64,000 nt of DNA from Annona cherimola (taxonomy: Eukaryota; Streptophyta; Magnoliopsida; Magnoliales; Annonaceae). Positions within the stretch are counted from its first letter, which is position 1; each line of letters opens with the position of its first letter. Below are positions 1 to 8,370 of this stretch, piece after piece. A program made the translations under genes and the position numbers. Location: assembly GCA_030490835.1 (NCBI GenBank), contig CM059972.1, positions 58,819,563 to 58,883,562 of the forward strand. The letters are read 5' to 3'. The notes beneath the pieces are model-generated. The model was not told where the DNA came from. It searched no databases and saw only the letters and a list, made by a program, of their open reading frames with translations.

Positions 1-279
1 AAAGCGAACAATACCTTACAGTTAGGCCTGCGGCGTTACAAATGGTATCAGAGCCGACTCCCGACCTCCGGCCGATGGTGTCCAGCGGGGACGCTGGATC
101 TCCAAGGGGGGGATGAATGTGATATCCCACATCGGTTAGGATGAGGGGAGAGCCTGAGCTATAAGTGGAGGCCGCCAGTTTGGCGAAGGACGGGATGCGC
201 GTGAACTCAGAAGGGGAAAACCATGCAGGCCGAGGCCGAAAGTGGACAATATCTTACTGTTAGGCCTGGGCGTTACAAA

Positions 280-292
280 TGGTATCAGAGCC
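280..292 (+). other. TRIM primer-binding site, initiator tRNA-Met
   Basis: TGGTATCAGAGCC lies two bases after the LTR end and complements the 3' end of plant initiator tRNA-Met. Equivalent sites follow nearly every LTR of the arrays, for example at 43, 536, 791, 1047, 1284 and 21527. One copy in the array reads TGATATCAGAGCC (about 1540). Confidence 0.85.
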
Positions 293-317
293 GACTCCCG
301 ACTTCCGGCCGACGGTG

Positions 318-334
318 TCCAGCGGGGACGCTGG
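318..334 (+). other. Conserved stem-loop in the TRIM internal region
   Basis: CCAGCG-GGGA-CGCTGG forms a six-pair stem closed by a GNRA-type tetraloop between primer site and polypurine tract. It recurs in every internal segment. Several variants keep pairing: CCAGTG with CGTTGG (two wobble pairs near 1090) and a GC-to-GU change near 577. Others, near 835 and 1325, lose a pair. In a non-coding element such a structure could be a packaging or dimerisation signal; that role is inference. Confidence 0.55.
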
Positions 335-1794
335 AGCCCCAAGGGGGGGTGAATGTGATATCCCACATCGGTTAAGATGAGGGGGGAGCCTGGGTTATAA
401 GTTGAGGCTGCCAGGTACCTTAGTGAGGCGCCTTTTGGGGAAGGACGGGATGCGCGTTAACCCAGAAGGGCAAAACCGTGCTGGCCGAGGCCGAAGGCGG
501 ACAATACCTTATAGTTAGTCCTGGGGTGTTACAAATGGTATCAGAGCCGACTCCCGACCTCCGGCCGATGGTGTCCAGCGGGGATGCTGGAGCCCGAAGG
601 GGAGGTGAATGTGATATCCCACATCGGTTAGGATGAGGGGGAGCCTGGGCTATAAGTGGAGGCTGCCAGGTACCTCAGTGAGGCGCCTTTTGGGGAAGGA
701 CGGGATGCGCGTGAACCTAGATGGGCAAAACCGTGCGTGCCGAGGCCCAAAGCGGACAATACCTTACTATTTGGCCTGGGGCGTTACAAATCGTATCAGA
801 GCCGACTCCCGACCTCCGGCCGATGGTGTCCAGCGAGGACGGTGGAGCTCCAAGGGGGGGTGAATGTGATATCCCACATCGGTTAGGATGAGGGGGGAGC
901 CTGGGTTATAAGTGAAGGCTGCCAGGTACCTTAGTAAGGCGCCTTTTGGGGAAGGACAGGATACGCGTGAACCCAGAAGGGCAAAACCGTGCGGGCCAAA
1001 GCCCAAAGCGGATAATACGTTACTGTTAGACTTGGGGCGTTACAAATGGTATCAAAGCGGACTCCCGACCTCCTGCCGATGGTGTCCAGTGGGGACGTTG
1101 GAGCCCCAAGGGGGGGTGAATGTGATATCCCACATCGGTTAGGATGGGAGGGGAGCCTAGGCTATAAGTGGAGGCCTCCAATTTGGGGAAGGACGGGATG
1201 AGCGTGAAGCTAGAAGGGCAAAACCATGCGAGCCGAGGCCCAAAGCGGACAATACCTTACTGTTAGGCCTGGGGCGTTACAAATGGTATCAGAGCCGACT
1301 CCCGACTTCCGGCCGATGGTGTACAGCAGGGACGCTGGAGCCCCAAGGGGGGGTGAATGTGATATCCCACATCGGTTAGGATGAAGGGGGAGCCTGGGTT
1401 ATAAGTGGAGGCTGCCAGGTACCTTAGTGAGGCGCCTTTTGGGGAAGGACGGGTTGCGCGTTAACCCAGAAGGGCAAAACCGTGCTGGCCGAGGCCCAAA
1501 GCGGACAATACCTTACTGTTAGGCCTGGGGCGTTACGAATGATATCAGAGCCGACTCCCGACTTCCGGCCGATGGTGTCCAGCGGGGACGCTGGAGCTCG
1601 AAGGGGAGGTGAATGTGATATCCCACATCGGTTAGGATGAGGGGGGGAGCCTGAGTTACAAGTGCAGGCTTCCAGGTACCTTAGTGGATTGCCTTTTAAG
1701 GAAGGACGGGATGCGCGTGAACCCAGAGGGGCAAAACCGTGCGTGCCGAGGCCCGAAGCGGACAATACCTTACTGTTAGGCCTGGGGCGTTACA

Positions 1795-1812
1795 AATGGT
1801 ATTAGAGAGGCT
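1795..1812. other. Chimeric junction between TRIM primer site and gypsy gag
   Basis: The last TRIM LTR ends at 1794 and is followed by AATGGTATTAGAGAGGC. TRIM would read AATGGTATCAGAGCC; the gypsy internal region reads CAGGATTAGAGAGGC (15197). The two share AT[C/T]AGAG, so the join used microhomology at the TRIM primer-binding site. Confidence 0.75.
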
Positions 1813-3147
1813 ACAGGATGGCGGCGTAATGGGCATTGAGGCTGCCCTTGACCGGGTCAACATCTCCGAAGCTTTTGAAGTGCTTGGCTGGGTAAGGTCC
1901 TCCATGTTGACTTCCATCATTTGGAGGAGATGTCTTCTCCTTTTAGCTTCTCTCTTAGGGTGCGGCATCCGATGCTCTCCTCGGAATGGGGCCACAGTAG
2001 GCGCATAAGTCATATCCTCCCTCAGTCTGATCAATGAGGCGAATTGATTTTTGTGTATGAAATCAGGGATCAGCCTGAGAACTGAACGTGGATATGTCGT
2101 ATGGCGCCTCTGGGGATACTGCCACCCGCTAAAGAGTCTTGGCTTTTGGGACGCTCTTAGTTTGTGAGCGTTCTGTAGTGGCTTCTTTTGCGGCGTACCC
2201 CTTCGTCGGGGGTGTGAGAACAGCCTATACCTTGGCCCTGGTGGCAGTGGTGGCGAAGCCTTCAAGTTTAAATGGGAAGTTGTTTTCCCGGACTGCTTTT
2301 TCTGTTGCGCTTTTCTCCTTGGTTTCCTTGTTGCATGATGAGGAACCGTCACTATGTTGGCAGTCTCGTAGTGACCTGGAGCATTTGTCGACTGATGGGG
2401 CGAATGCGTTGGGTCAGGGATGACGAATCGCAAGGTGCCTAAACCGGATCGGACAATGATAGGCCCTCGCGGCTTGAATTGGTCATCCCCTCCATCGGCC
2501 AATGGAGCCTCCGGTTGAGAAGACTTGGTTTGTCTTCTTGACTTCCTCCGCTCCTGGGTGTCACCTTGGTTAGGTCGGGGGACTAGGCTAACAATCCTCG
2601 AGGCGGCCCGACCGAATTGGCAAGTGATGGTACACCGAACAGGATTTGGTACAGTTTTGCCCCCATTTTGGGGAACAATGGCTTCGGGCCGGCAAGCTGG
2701 CGCTAGCCGAGTTGCAGTAGATTGTTTTGCGGGCCTTTTTGTGGAGTGGGACTGCGAGACAAGTTGTCCTACAGGCTGTTGTGCTGCTGGTTGGGCTGAT
2801 GCAGCAAACCGACGGGCGGACTTTTTGGCATAGTCCGACTGTCGAGCAGGTGAGCCCATTTGGATTGGCGCCTGCAGAGACTTTGTTGGTTGAATAGGAG
2901 TGGTCTTCGAGCCTTGAACAATAAGTGGCTCCTTAAGTAATGCAGATCCGTCTCTTCTTTTCTTTATCGCTGCAGGAAAGTAGTCGACGTGTCGATAGAC
3001 ATGGTGCTCTGGTTTCTCTAGTACGCGAATAAAGTGATGTGGGATAGCCGCATCCATGTGATCTGGCTCAAGAATGACAAAACCACCATTAGGCAGGAAT
3101 CCGAAAGCCATCGAATGCGCCATGAAATCTGCAAAGGAGCACTTCAA
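1802..3147 (-). pseudogene. Truncated gag-like ORF of the second element unit
   Basis: Minus-strand frame starting MKCSFADFMAHSMAFG at 3147, 76 bases after the primer site. It is rich in Arg, Pro, Gln and Ser, with no recognised fold, then reaches MLTRSRAASMPITPPSCSLS. It is open without frameshift down to 1802, where element sequence stops at the TRIM junction; the last 30-odd codons of the open frame are TRIM sequence. No gag core or zinc knuckle is visible. It may be the N-terminus of gag or an extra ORF1 as in Ogre-type elements. Confidence 0.55.
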
Positions 3148-3222
3148 AGTGTCAATGGTGAGGAATTAAATAAGCATATAAAGACCATAGTTTTCAGCTT
3201 TTAAAGATGAAGGGAGAATGTT

Positions 3223-3239
3223 TCACGTCGGGTTCACCA
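3223..3239 (-). other. Primer-binding site, tRNA-Trp (left copy)
   Basis: Identical to the site at 16621-16637 and placed the same way beside the left LTR. In a simple single insertion, target DNA would stand here. Its presence shows that a second element unit begins left of this LTR. Confidence 0.8.
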
Positions 3240-3609
3240 TTTGTTCCGGCCTCGTGAGAAAAATAAATAAAATAATCTAAAAATTCATTCTTTTGGTTGA
3301 ATGTGAAATTATTTTCCCTTTTTCAGTTCTGAGAATAAATGTTTAATTAATTTCCCAGCAAAATTTTAAAGCATCCAATTCTTTAACCGAGTCCGAAAAG
3401 TACATCACAGAAATATTTTGCATTGTGTTCCACATTCTGATTTTACATCTCTAACGAGAAAACCCTTGATTAAAAGAGCTGAATACAATGGTCCATAAAA
3501 AAATGCTTAATAATAATGAAGTGCGTAGAAGATCCTTCTACGTCTTTACAAGTGCACGAAAAATCGTGTCTAACAAAAATATAAAGATAAATGAGTACAC
3601 TTCGCCCCG

Positions 3610-3735
3610 CACCGTGACTCGAATGTGAGGTATATGACGCCACGCGCCATATCTTAAGTATGAAGTACATGACGCCGCGCGCCATGACTTAAATATGAGG
3701 TACATGACACCACGCGCCATGACCTAAATGTGAGT
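3610..3735 (-). repeat. 36-38-bp tandem repeat in left LTR
   Basis: Three to four units containing TGAGGTACATGACGCC and ACGCGCCATGACTTAAA. The same array is at 17008-17133 in the right LTR. One degenerate unit is recognisable on the other strand near 54838 in a related LTR remnant. Confidence 0.65.
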
Positions 3736-4029
3736 TTACCCTTAGCCCGTCGACCAGCGATGACTCAGTTTGGGAACTAGTGAGGGGCCCGTCGGCTACA
3801 CTAGTGACCTTACACAGCAAACTAAGTGCGCTCTTAGCTTCTGGATTTACACAGCAGACCAGCGTGTCCGGCTTTCAGCTTCTGTACTTGTACAAGAAAC
3901 CAGCGTCTCCCGCATTCAGCCTCTGGATTGAACAATTGGGTGATTTTACCAAGAAATGGATTCAACCGGATTTAAAAAGTATGTTTGGGTCATTTTTGAC
4001 CAATTAAAAAGGGTTTGAGCCCAACTGGG

Positions 4030-4436
4030 CTTGTTGGGGGATTTTTGGGCCCTCTTGGGCTTTTTGGAGATTTTTGAGCCAGCTTGGGCTTTTTGAAAAG
4101 GTTTTGAGCCATCTTGGGCTCTTTGGAGAGTTTTGAGCCATTTTGGGCTTTTTGGAGAGTTTTAAGCCATCTTGGGCTTTTTGAAGGGTTTTTAGCCATC
4201 TTGGGCTTTTTGAAAAGTTTTGGGCCTTCATGGGCTTTTTGAAGGGTTTTTAGCCATCTTGGGCTTTTTGGAGAGTTTTGAGCCAGCTTGGGCTTTTTGG
4301 AGGGTTTTTAGCCATCTTGGGCTTTTTGAAAAGTTTTGGGCCTTCATGGGCTTTTTGAAGGGTTTTTAGCCATCTTGGGCTTTTTGGAGAGTTTTGAGCC
4401 AGCTTGGGCTTTTTGGAGGGTTTTTGGCCATCATTT
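4030..4436 (-). repeat. 29-bp minisatellite in left LTR
   Basis: About 14 copies of a 29-bp unit of the form TTGGGCTTTTTGAAGGG followed by TTTTTAGCCATC. Each contains TGGGCT, the core of plant site II (TCP-bound) motifs. It lies in the transcribed R/U5 part, over 1 kb after the TATA box. Open frames here on the minus strand (repeating SPRWLKTLQKAQ-like peptides) are repeat artefacts. Confidence 0.75.
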
Positions 4437-4649
4437 TGAAAGTCTAAAAATATATATATATATTTTTGGGGCCCATGGGGCAAATACATATATATTTTTT
4501 TGAAGGCCCGCGGGACAAAATATTCATTTTTGGAGGCCCGCGGGTCATTTATATAATTTTAGAAATCAAAATCTTTGTTTTTGGATGCCTTTGAATATAC
4601 ATGTGTATTTTGATATATTTTTATAGAAAATACACATATATTTATTTTT

Positions 4650-5400
4650 ATTTTTAAAGGAGGAAATATACTTAATCCGTGTGTCAATTCAACCCGCCAG
4701 TCGGGGAGTATCCACGTTAGGAAAAGTAGTTTTTGAAAATAATATATATGTATATATTTATATATTTATATATATATAATATACATATATATTTTTATTT
4801 TATTTTCAAAAGGGGAAAATATACTTAAACCCGTGTGTCAATTCAACCCTCCAGTCGGGGAGTATCCACGTTGGGAAAAGTAGTTTTTTTTTGGAAATAA
4901 TATATATGTATATATAGATATATATATATAATATACACATATATATTTTTATTTTATTTTCAAAAGAGGGAAAATATACTTAATCCGTGTGTCAATTCAA
5001 CCCGCCAGTCGGGGAGTATCCACGTTAGGAAAAGTAGTTTTTGAAAATAATATATATGTATATATTTATATATTTATATATATATATAATATACATATAT
5101 ATTTTTATTTTATTTTCAAAAGGGGAAAATATACTTAACCCGTGTGTCAATTCAACCCGCCAGTCGGGGAGTATCCACGTTGGGAAAAGTAGTTTTTTTG
5201 TGGAAATAATATATATGTATATATAGATATATATATATATATAATATACACATATATATTTTTATTTTATTTTCAAAAGAGGGAAAATATACTTAACATG
5301 TGTGTCAATTCAACCCGCCAGTCGGGGAGTATCCACGTTAGGAAAAGTAGTTTTTGAAAATAATATATATGTATATATATATTTATATATATATATATAT
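4650..5400 (-). repeat. 155-bp AT-rich tandem array in left LTR
   Basis: Five units of about 155 bp, each with a conserved core (ACCCGTGTGTCAATTCAACC, then CGCCAGTCGGGGAGTATCC) separated by TATATA-rich spacers. Two spacer types, one with TAGATATA and one with TTTATATA, alternate, giving a dimeric higher-order unit of about 310 bp. The array is part of R/U5. Confidence 0.8.
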
Positions 5401-5412
5401 AATATAAAGAAG

Positions 5413-5440
5413 AAACTCTCTCTCTCTCTCTCTCTCTCTT
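5413..5440. repeat. CT microsatellite in left LTR
   Basis: Uninterrupted CT run just after the presumed transcription start, next to an A/G-rich stretch. The right LTR has a longer run. Confidence 0.85.
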
Positions 5441-5571
5441 TTTAACTAAAAGAAAAGAAAAAAGAAAAAAAAGAAAAAAGAAAAATCTGGAGAACTTCGT
5501 TGAGCTTTCTGCTCCAAGTTCTCCTCCCTCTCGTTGCTGTCGTTCCGTCCCTTTGCCTTTGCCGAATGCGG

Positions 5572-5580
5572 CTATTTATA
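5572..5580 (-). promoter_or_regulatory. TATA box of the left LTR promoter
   Basis: TATAAATAG on the minus strand in a GC-rich setting. A transcript would start about 30 bases downstream (near 5545) and read into the CT tract and tandem arrays, which would be R and U5. The captured coding fragments lie upstream, in U3. Confidence 0.6.
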
Positions 5581-5637
5581 GGCTTTTGCCGGGTCCGGGA
5601 TGGGTTCAGCGGCTGTGGATGCAAGCTAACACGGAAC

Positions 5638-5735
5638 CGTCTTCCCGCGGAACTGCCTTCCCGCGGAATCGCCTTCCCCGCGGAACTGCACCGGAAACGC
5701 TTTCCCGCGGAACTGTCTTCACGCGGAATTTCACT
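5638..5735 (-). promoter_or_regulatory. TTCCCGCGG motif cluster upstream of the LTR TATA box
   Basis: Five or six diverged copies of a unit of about 15 bp, centred on TTCCCGCGGAA, sit 60-155 bp upstream of the TATA box. The copy near 5700 reads TTTCCCGCGG and fits the plant E2F consensus TTTCCCGC; others read CTTCCCGCGG and are near matches. The layout resembles a proximal promoter array. Whether E2F binds it is inference. Confidence 0.45.
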
Positions 5736-5878
5736 TACGTATAGTGACGAAATCTGACCGTTGGTCCCCTGATATATCTTGTGCATGCAAACACGCTACT
5801 TCCTGCAATTCCTATTTCCGCTGATCTCATAAACAACTTTCCATGAGCAGCCCTGTCATGAAGCAATTTCATCCACTG

Positions 5879-6175
5879 TTATCGACGAGGTGAGGACCGG
5901 CGCCTGTTGCCAACGACTTTGCTCGCAGCCGAGTGCTTGTCTGCCGCGGAACCACCCAGCCTAAACAGGTTAATCGTCTTCAACGCCGATCCCTTGTCCG
6001 TCTTAGTGGTGCGGCACCCTAGGGAGCTTTCCTGCGGCAGCGGCCCGGATCTGTTCTTGATCAGATTCAATCCCAGCGACGCAGCGACCATTGGCAAGGC
6101 GTCCTTCATCTCCAGCGGGTCCTTCCGTATCTTAGAGGTTGACGAAGGAGATCCAAATCCGAAAGGGGAATCCAC
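5879..6175 (-). other. Unidentified 98-codon frame in left LTR
   Basis: Frame MDSPFGFGSPSSTSKIRK... closing in an Arg/Ser tail, between the captured fragments and the TATA box. It is conserved at 19217-19513 in the other LTR with few changes, but LTR identity alone explains that. GC content is higher than the AT-rich arrays nearby, so it may be part of the captured sequence. No domain recognised. Confidence 0.25.
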
Positions 6176-6504
6176 CGGCTGCGGTTGCAGCTGCTCTGTT
6201 GCTCTATTGGTTTGGCGCTGCGCTTCAACTCCTAAGCTCGAATTGGTTCCAGCTTCTTCTTGTTCGCATAGAGAACTGCTTGCTCTTCGTGCAAGTGATA
6301 CAGGTCAGCATCTTTCTCTCTCTCTCTTTTCCGCATACACAGAGGTACCAGATTTTCCCATCCTCCTCCTGCGGCCATTTCTCCGTTCAAACTCGCACAA
6401 GAAATGCACGCCGAACGGTCGGAACAGCTCCAGAACCGACGGTGTCCTTCGCTACGGAAGTGCTCGATCCAGGACCCGACTCGTCCTGGCCAGGCCTTTC
6501 GCGG

Positions 6505-7107
6505 CTAGCGATGCCCCTCCAACTCTGCCATTATCCCGCTATCGATCCTGTTTCCGTCGCCGATCTGCTTGATCCGGTCCATCTTCGCATGGCCAGGGGA
6601 GACGTCTGGGGCAGGGCATATCTTGAACATCTTTCCTGCGTTGAGCGCACTGGCGGCGTCAGCAGTGTCCCTGGCTTCCTTGATCAGCTCCTGGGTGTCC
6701 ATCATGCATAGCTCCCCCACCAGCCAGCCAAGGTATGCGGTGTAGGCCCTCCTATAGCCCTTGCAGACCAAGACCTCATCCCCAAGAGGGACCATCGTGC
6801 TGCTTTCTATGATCCTGCCTATGTTCCGCTCTGCAACTGTCACGGCGCGTTCGGCCATCACTACCTGTGTTGCGGTCCCTATCGATGCCTGTGCCACTGC
6901 CCCTACGAGTGCCGAAGCGCTAGACATGACGAGCTGGTGGAGTCTCTCGGCGTCCGACTTCCCCATTGCGATCCTCTTGTCCTTCAAGTCGAACGTCACC
7001 AACCCTTGCATGATCCTGACGTGGACCCCCCCAGCACCGCCTTCATGTGCCGGGCTTCGTTGTTCAGGTCCTTGAAAATGCTCAGAAGATTCAGCTGGTT
7101 TGAACAC
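6505..7107 (-). pseudogene. Unidentified coding-like fragment in left LTR
   Basis: A 200-codon frame downstream of the bHLH piece, in element sense. Its body reads as a real protein, with an Ala-rich stretch ([19 protein letters not shown]) followed by a mixed segment (GYRRAYTAYLGWLVGELC). I do not recognise the family. It probably continued from the segment after bHLH: five Gs instead of the present C6/C7 tract on the plus strand (7027-7033) would join the frames. Likely a second captured exon or an element-specific ORF. Confidence 0.4.
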
Positions 7108-7376
7108 ACTTGGATTTCTTCCTGCAGCTCCTTGATCCGGTCCGAGAGCTCCTTCATGTAGTCGATGGTGTCGCCAAGGATCGGCGTTCTATCCATCTTG
7201 CTGATCTTTGTTACGACTGATCTGAGCATGGAGAGGCGGTCATTCGAGCGCTTGCGCCGCCGCCTCTCGGCCATAAGGTTCTTGGACGGCTGGCCCTCGG
7301 CTTTCTTGGAACGGTTCTTGCGGACCAAGCAGGCGCCAACGTTGAAGACTGGAGTTTCCTCGGGCAGTTGGGTCAT
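6996..7376 (-). pseudogene. Captured bHLH transcription-factor fragment (left LTR)
   Basis: The translation holds a bHLH domain of the ICE1/bHLH93 type: basic region [11 protein letters not shown], helix 1, the loop segment [12 protein letters not shown], and helix 2 with [17 protein letters not shown]. It is preceded by [16 protein letters not shown] and followed by NLLSIFKDL, both typical of bHLH93-like proteins. The C-terminal ACT-like domain and the usual N-terminus are missing, so this is a fragment of a host exon. It sits in the U3 of the LTR in element sense. The frame after the domain closes soon after a C7 homopolymer. A 198-bp block encoding upstream acidic and His-rich residues is deleted here but kept in the right LTR. 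Confidence 0.75.
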
Positions 7377-7626
7377 CCAGCTCCCGATTCAATCGCTCAA
7401 CCTTGGATTGAAAGCCAGAGAGCTCCTTTACTCCCTCTTGGATTGCCTTGCTGAGGGCCTTCTCAGCTTGATCGATCTCTATCGCCTTGGCGATCAGTAG
7501 CTTCGGCTGCTTTGGGTAGAAGGAGGGGGCGTCGGGACCCAACAGCGTCCCGGCCTTGTAGCTCAAGAATTTGTCGCATTCCTCAAACCTGTGGAGACGG
7601 GTGGTCATCTGCTGGCCGCCCAGCAC
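7240..7626 (-). pseudogene. Coiled-coil-like captured fragment (left LTR)
   Basis: A frame upstream of the bHLH piece on the element strand. It begins LGGQQMTTRLHRFEECDKFLSYKAG and runs into a heptad-like helix (EIDQAEKALSKAIQEGVKEL, then [12 protein letters not shown]). After RELDD the frame leaves the helix because of the 198-bp deletion. Family not recognised. Confidence 0.4.
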
Positions 7627-7704
7627 GAGGTTCTTGGCGTCTTTGTGGGGATTGGGTTCTTCTGGGAATTGTCGGCGACCTTGGTTCTCTACTGGTTCTC
7701 CATT

Positions 7705-7776
7705 TTTATTTTATTTTATTTTATTTTATTATTATTTATTTTTTTATTTTATTTTATTTTATTTTATTTTTTTTTA
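7705..7776. repeat. TTTTA microsatellite near LTR start
   Basis: Run of TTTTA with interruptions about 50-110 bp inside the outer LTR edge. The counterpart is at 21249-21328, with different length and interruptions. Confidence 0.8.
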
Positions 7777-7819
7777 TATGAAAAATTATATTGGTCCATG
7801 CTCAAAATATATCTCATCA

Positions 7820-7833
7820 AATGCCCCTTCAGG
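7820..7833 (-). other. Polypurine tract beside the left LTR
   Basis: On the minus strand CCTGAAGGGGCATT directly precedes the LTR start TGATGAG. It is the expected position of the plus-strand primer and supports the LTR boundary at 7819. Confidence 0.6.
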
Positions 7834-8370
7834 AATTATGCCGTCGTGGGCTACTTGTAAAGGCGTGATTCCTGACATGTTGTTTGGCAGGCTTTTCTTG
7901 ACTCATGGTGTAGTGAGGATGATTTTTTTTTTTTTTGAACTTGATATATATATTTTTGCAGGTAATGTCTTCTCCAGAATTTCCTATTCTTTCACCACGA
8001 GAGAAATCAGTGGTGAAAAAGAAGCGTTCTTCTTTTGAGGAGCCAAAGGGTAGCGCGACTCCTTTTTCCAAAGTGGCTTCAATTGCGATGCCTCCAACGT
8101 CACCCTCTTTTGTGAAGAAGCGTAAGGCTGTTGCACATGCCCGTGGGGAGTTTTCTTCAAAGAAAAATAAGAAAAGTTCTCCCGACGAAATGATGACATC
8201 TAAGAAAAAAACAGCGTGTTCCGAAGAAGAAAACTGCACAGAGCGCCAAGAAGTACGATCTTTTCTTCGGTCGCTCTTGTGGAGGTTGTTCTTCTTATTT
8301 CGAGTGGTATCCTGCTTTAGCAAGCCGTGAATGTTTTGAATGTTCACATGGGCCCTCTCACTTCAGCCCA

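Larger units (their letters stand above)
1..1794 (+). mobile_element. Tandem TRIM array (miniature LTR retrotransposon)
   Basis: Seven complete LTRs and one partial LTR stand head to tail, separated by internal segments of about 72-76 bp. LTRs lie at 1-40 (partial), 118-277, 354-533, 610-788, 865-1044, 1121-1281, 1358-1537 and 1614-1794. Each begins TGTGATATCCCACATCGG and ends GTTACA (TG...CA); the 1358 copy ends GTTACG. After each LTR comes a primer-binding site, TGGTATCAGAGCC, matching the 3' end of plant initiator tRNA-Met. The internal segment ends in a G-rich polypurine tract just before the next LTR. There is no coding capacity: the roughly 76-residue open frames here are repeats of LTR sequence. 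This is a TRIM, copied by another element's enzymes. I do not assign a family name. The array's left end lies outside the window. Confidence 0.9.
118..1794 (+). repeat. Four-unit higher-order repeat, period about 1004 bp
   Basis: LTR starts at 118, 354 and 610 recur at 1121, 1358 and 1614, shifts of 1003-1004 bp. Diagnostic variants recur with the same shift. The LTRs at 118 and 1121 both lack the same block of about 20 bp (160-161 bp against about 180) and both read AACCATGC where others read AACCGTGC. Those at 354 and 1358 share GCGCGTTAACCC and GTGCTGGCC. Those at 610 and 1614 share GTGCGTGCC. Blocks of four LTR-internal units were therefore duplicated together after the variants arose, by unequal exchange or replication slippage. 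Confidence 0.8.
3242..7819 (-). repeat. Left (3') LTR of the gypsy element, 4578 bp
   Basis: On the plus strand it runs TGTTCCGGCC... to ...ATCTCATCA, so on the element strand it opens TGATGAGATA and closes CCGGAACA. The right edge is where similarity to the other LTR stops, next to a purine-rich tract on the minus strand. The left edge lies two bases from the tRNA-Trp primer site. Inside, in element order, are a TTTTA microsatellite, captured coding fragments including a bHLH exon, a CCGCGG-rich motif cluster, a TATA box, a CT tract, an AT-rich 155-bp tandem array and a 29-bp tandem array. It lacks a 198-bp block present in the right LTR, removed between two TCATC repeats (near 7374). Confidence 0.85.

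Noticed and set aside
280..292. tRNA gene suggested by the tRNA-Met-like sequence
   Set aside because: Only the 13-base primer complement is present, with no cloverleaf.
136..1765. Many open frames of about 60-113 codons on both strands in the TRIM arrays, with repeating peptides
   Set aside because: They follow the LTR units in every copy and both strands; TRIMs have no coding capacity.
1..1794. Cassandra-type TRIM with 5S RNA promoter
   Set aside because: I see no 5S-like A box, intermediate element and C box in these LTRs.
2139..2833. Plus-strand frames of about 94-102 codons opposite the gag-like ORF (also 15537-16231)
   Set aside because: Shadows of the GC-rich minus-strand frame; no domain of their own.
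3990..4489. Minus-strand Lys/Ser/Pro-rich repetitive proteins
   Set aside because: Translation of the 29-bp minisatellite.
4650..5400. CRISPR-like regular repeats with spacers
   Set aside because: The spacers are TA-rich and themselves repeat in two types, and the context is a plant LTR; this is a tandem array.
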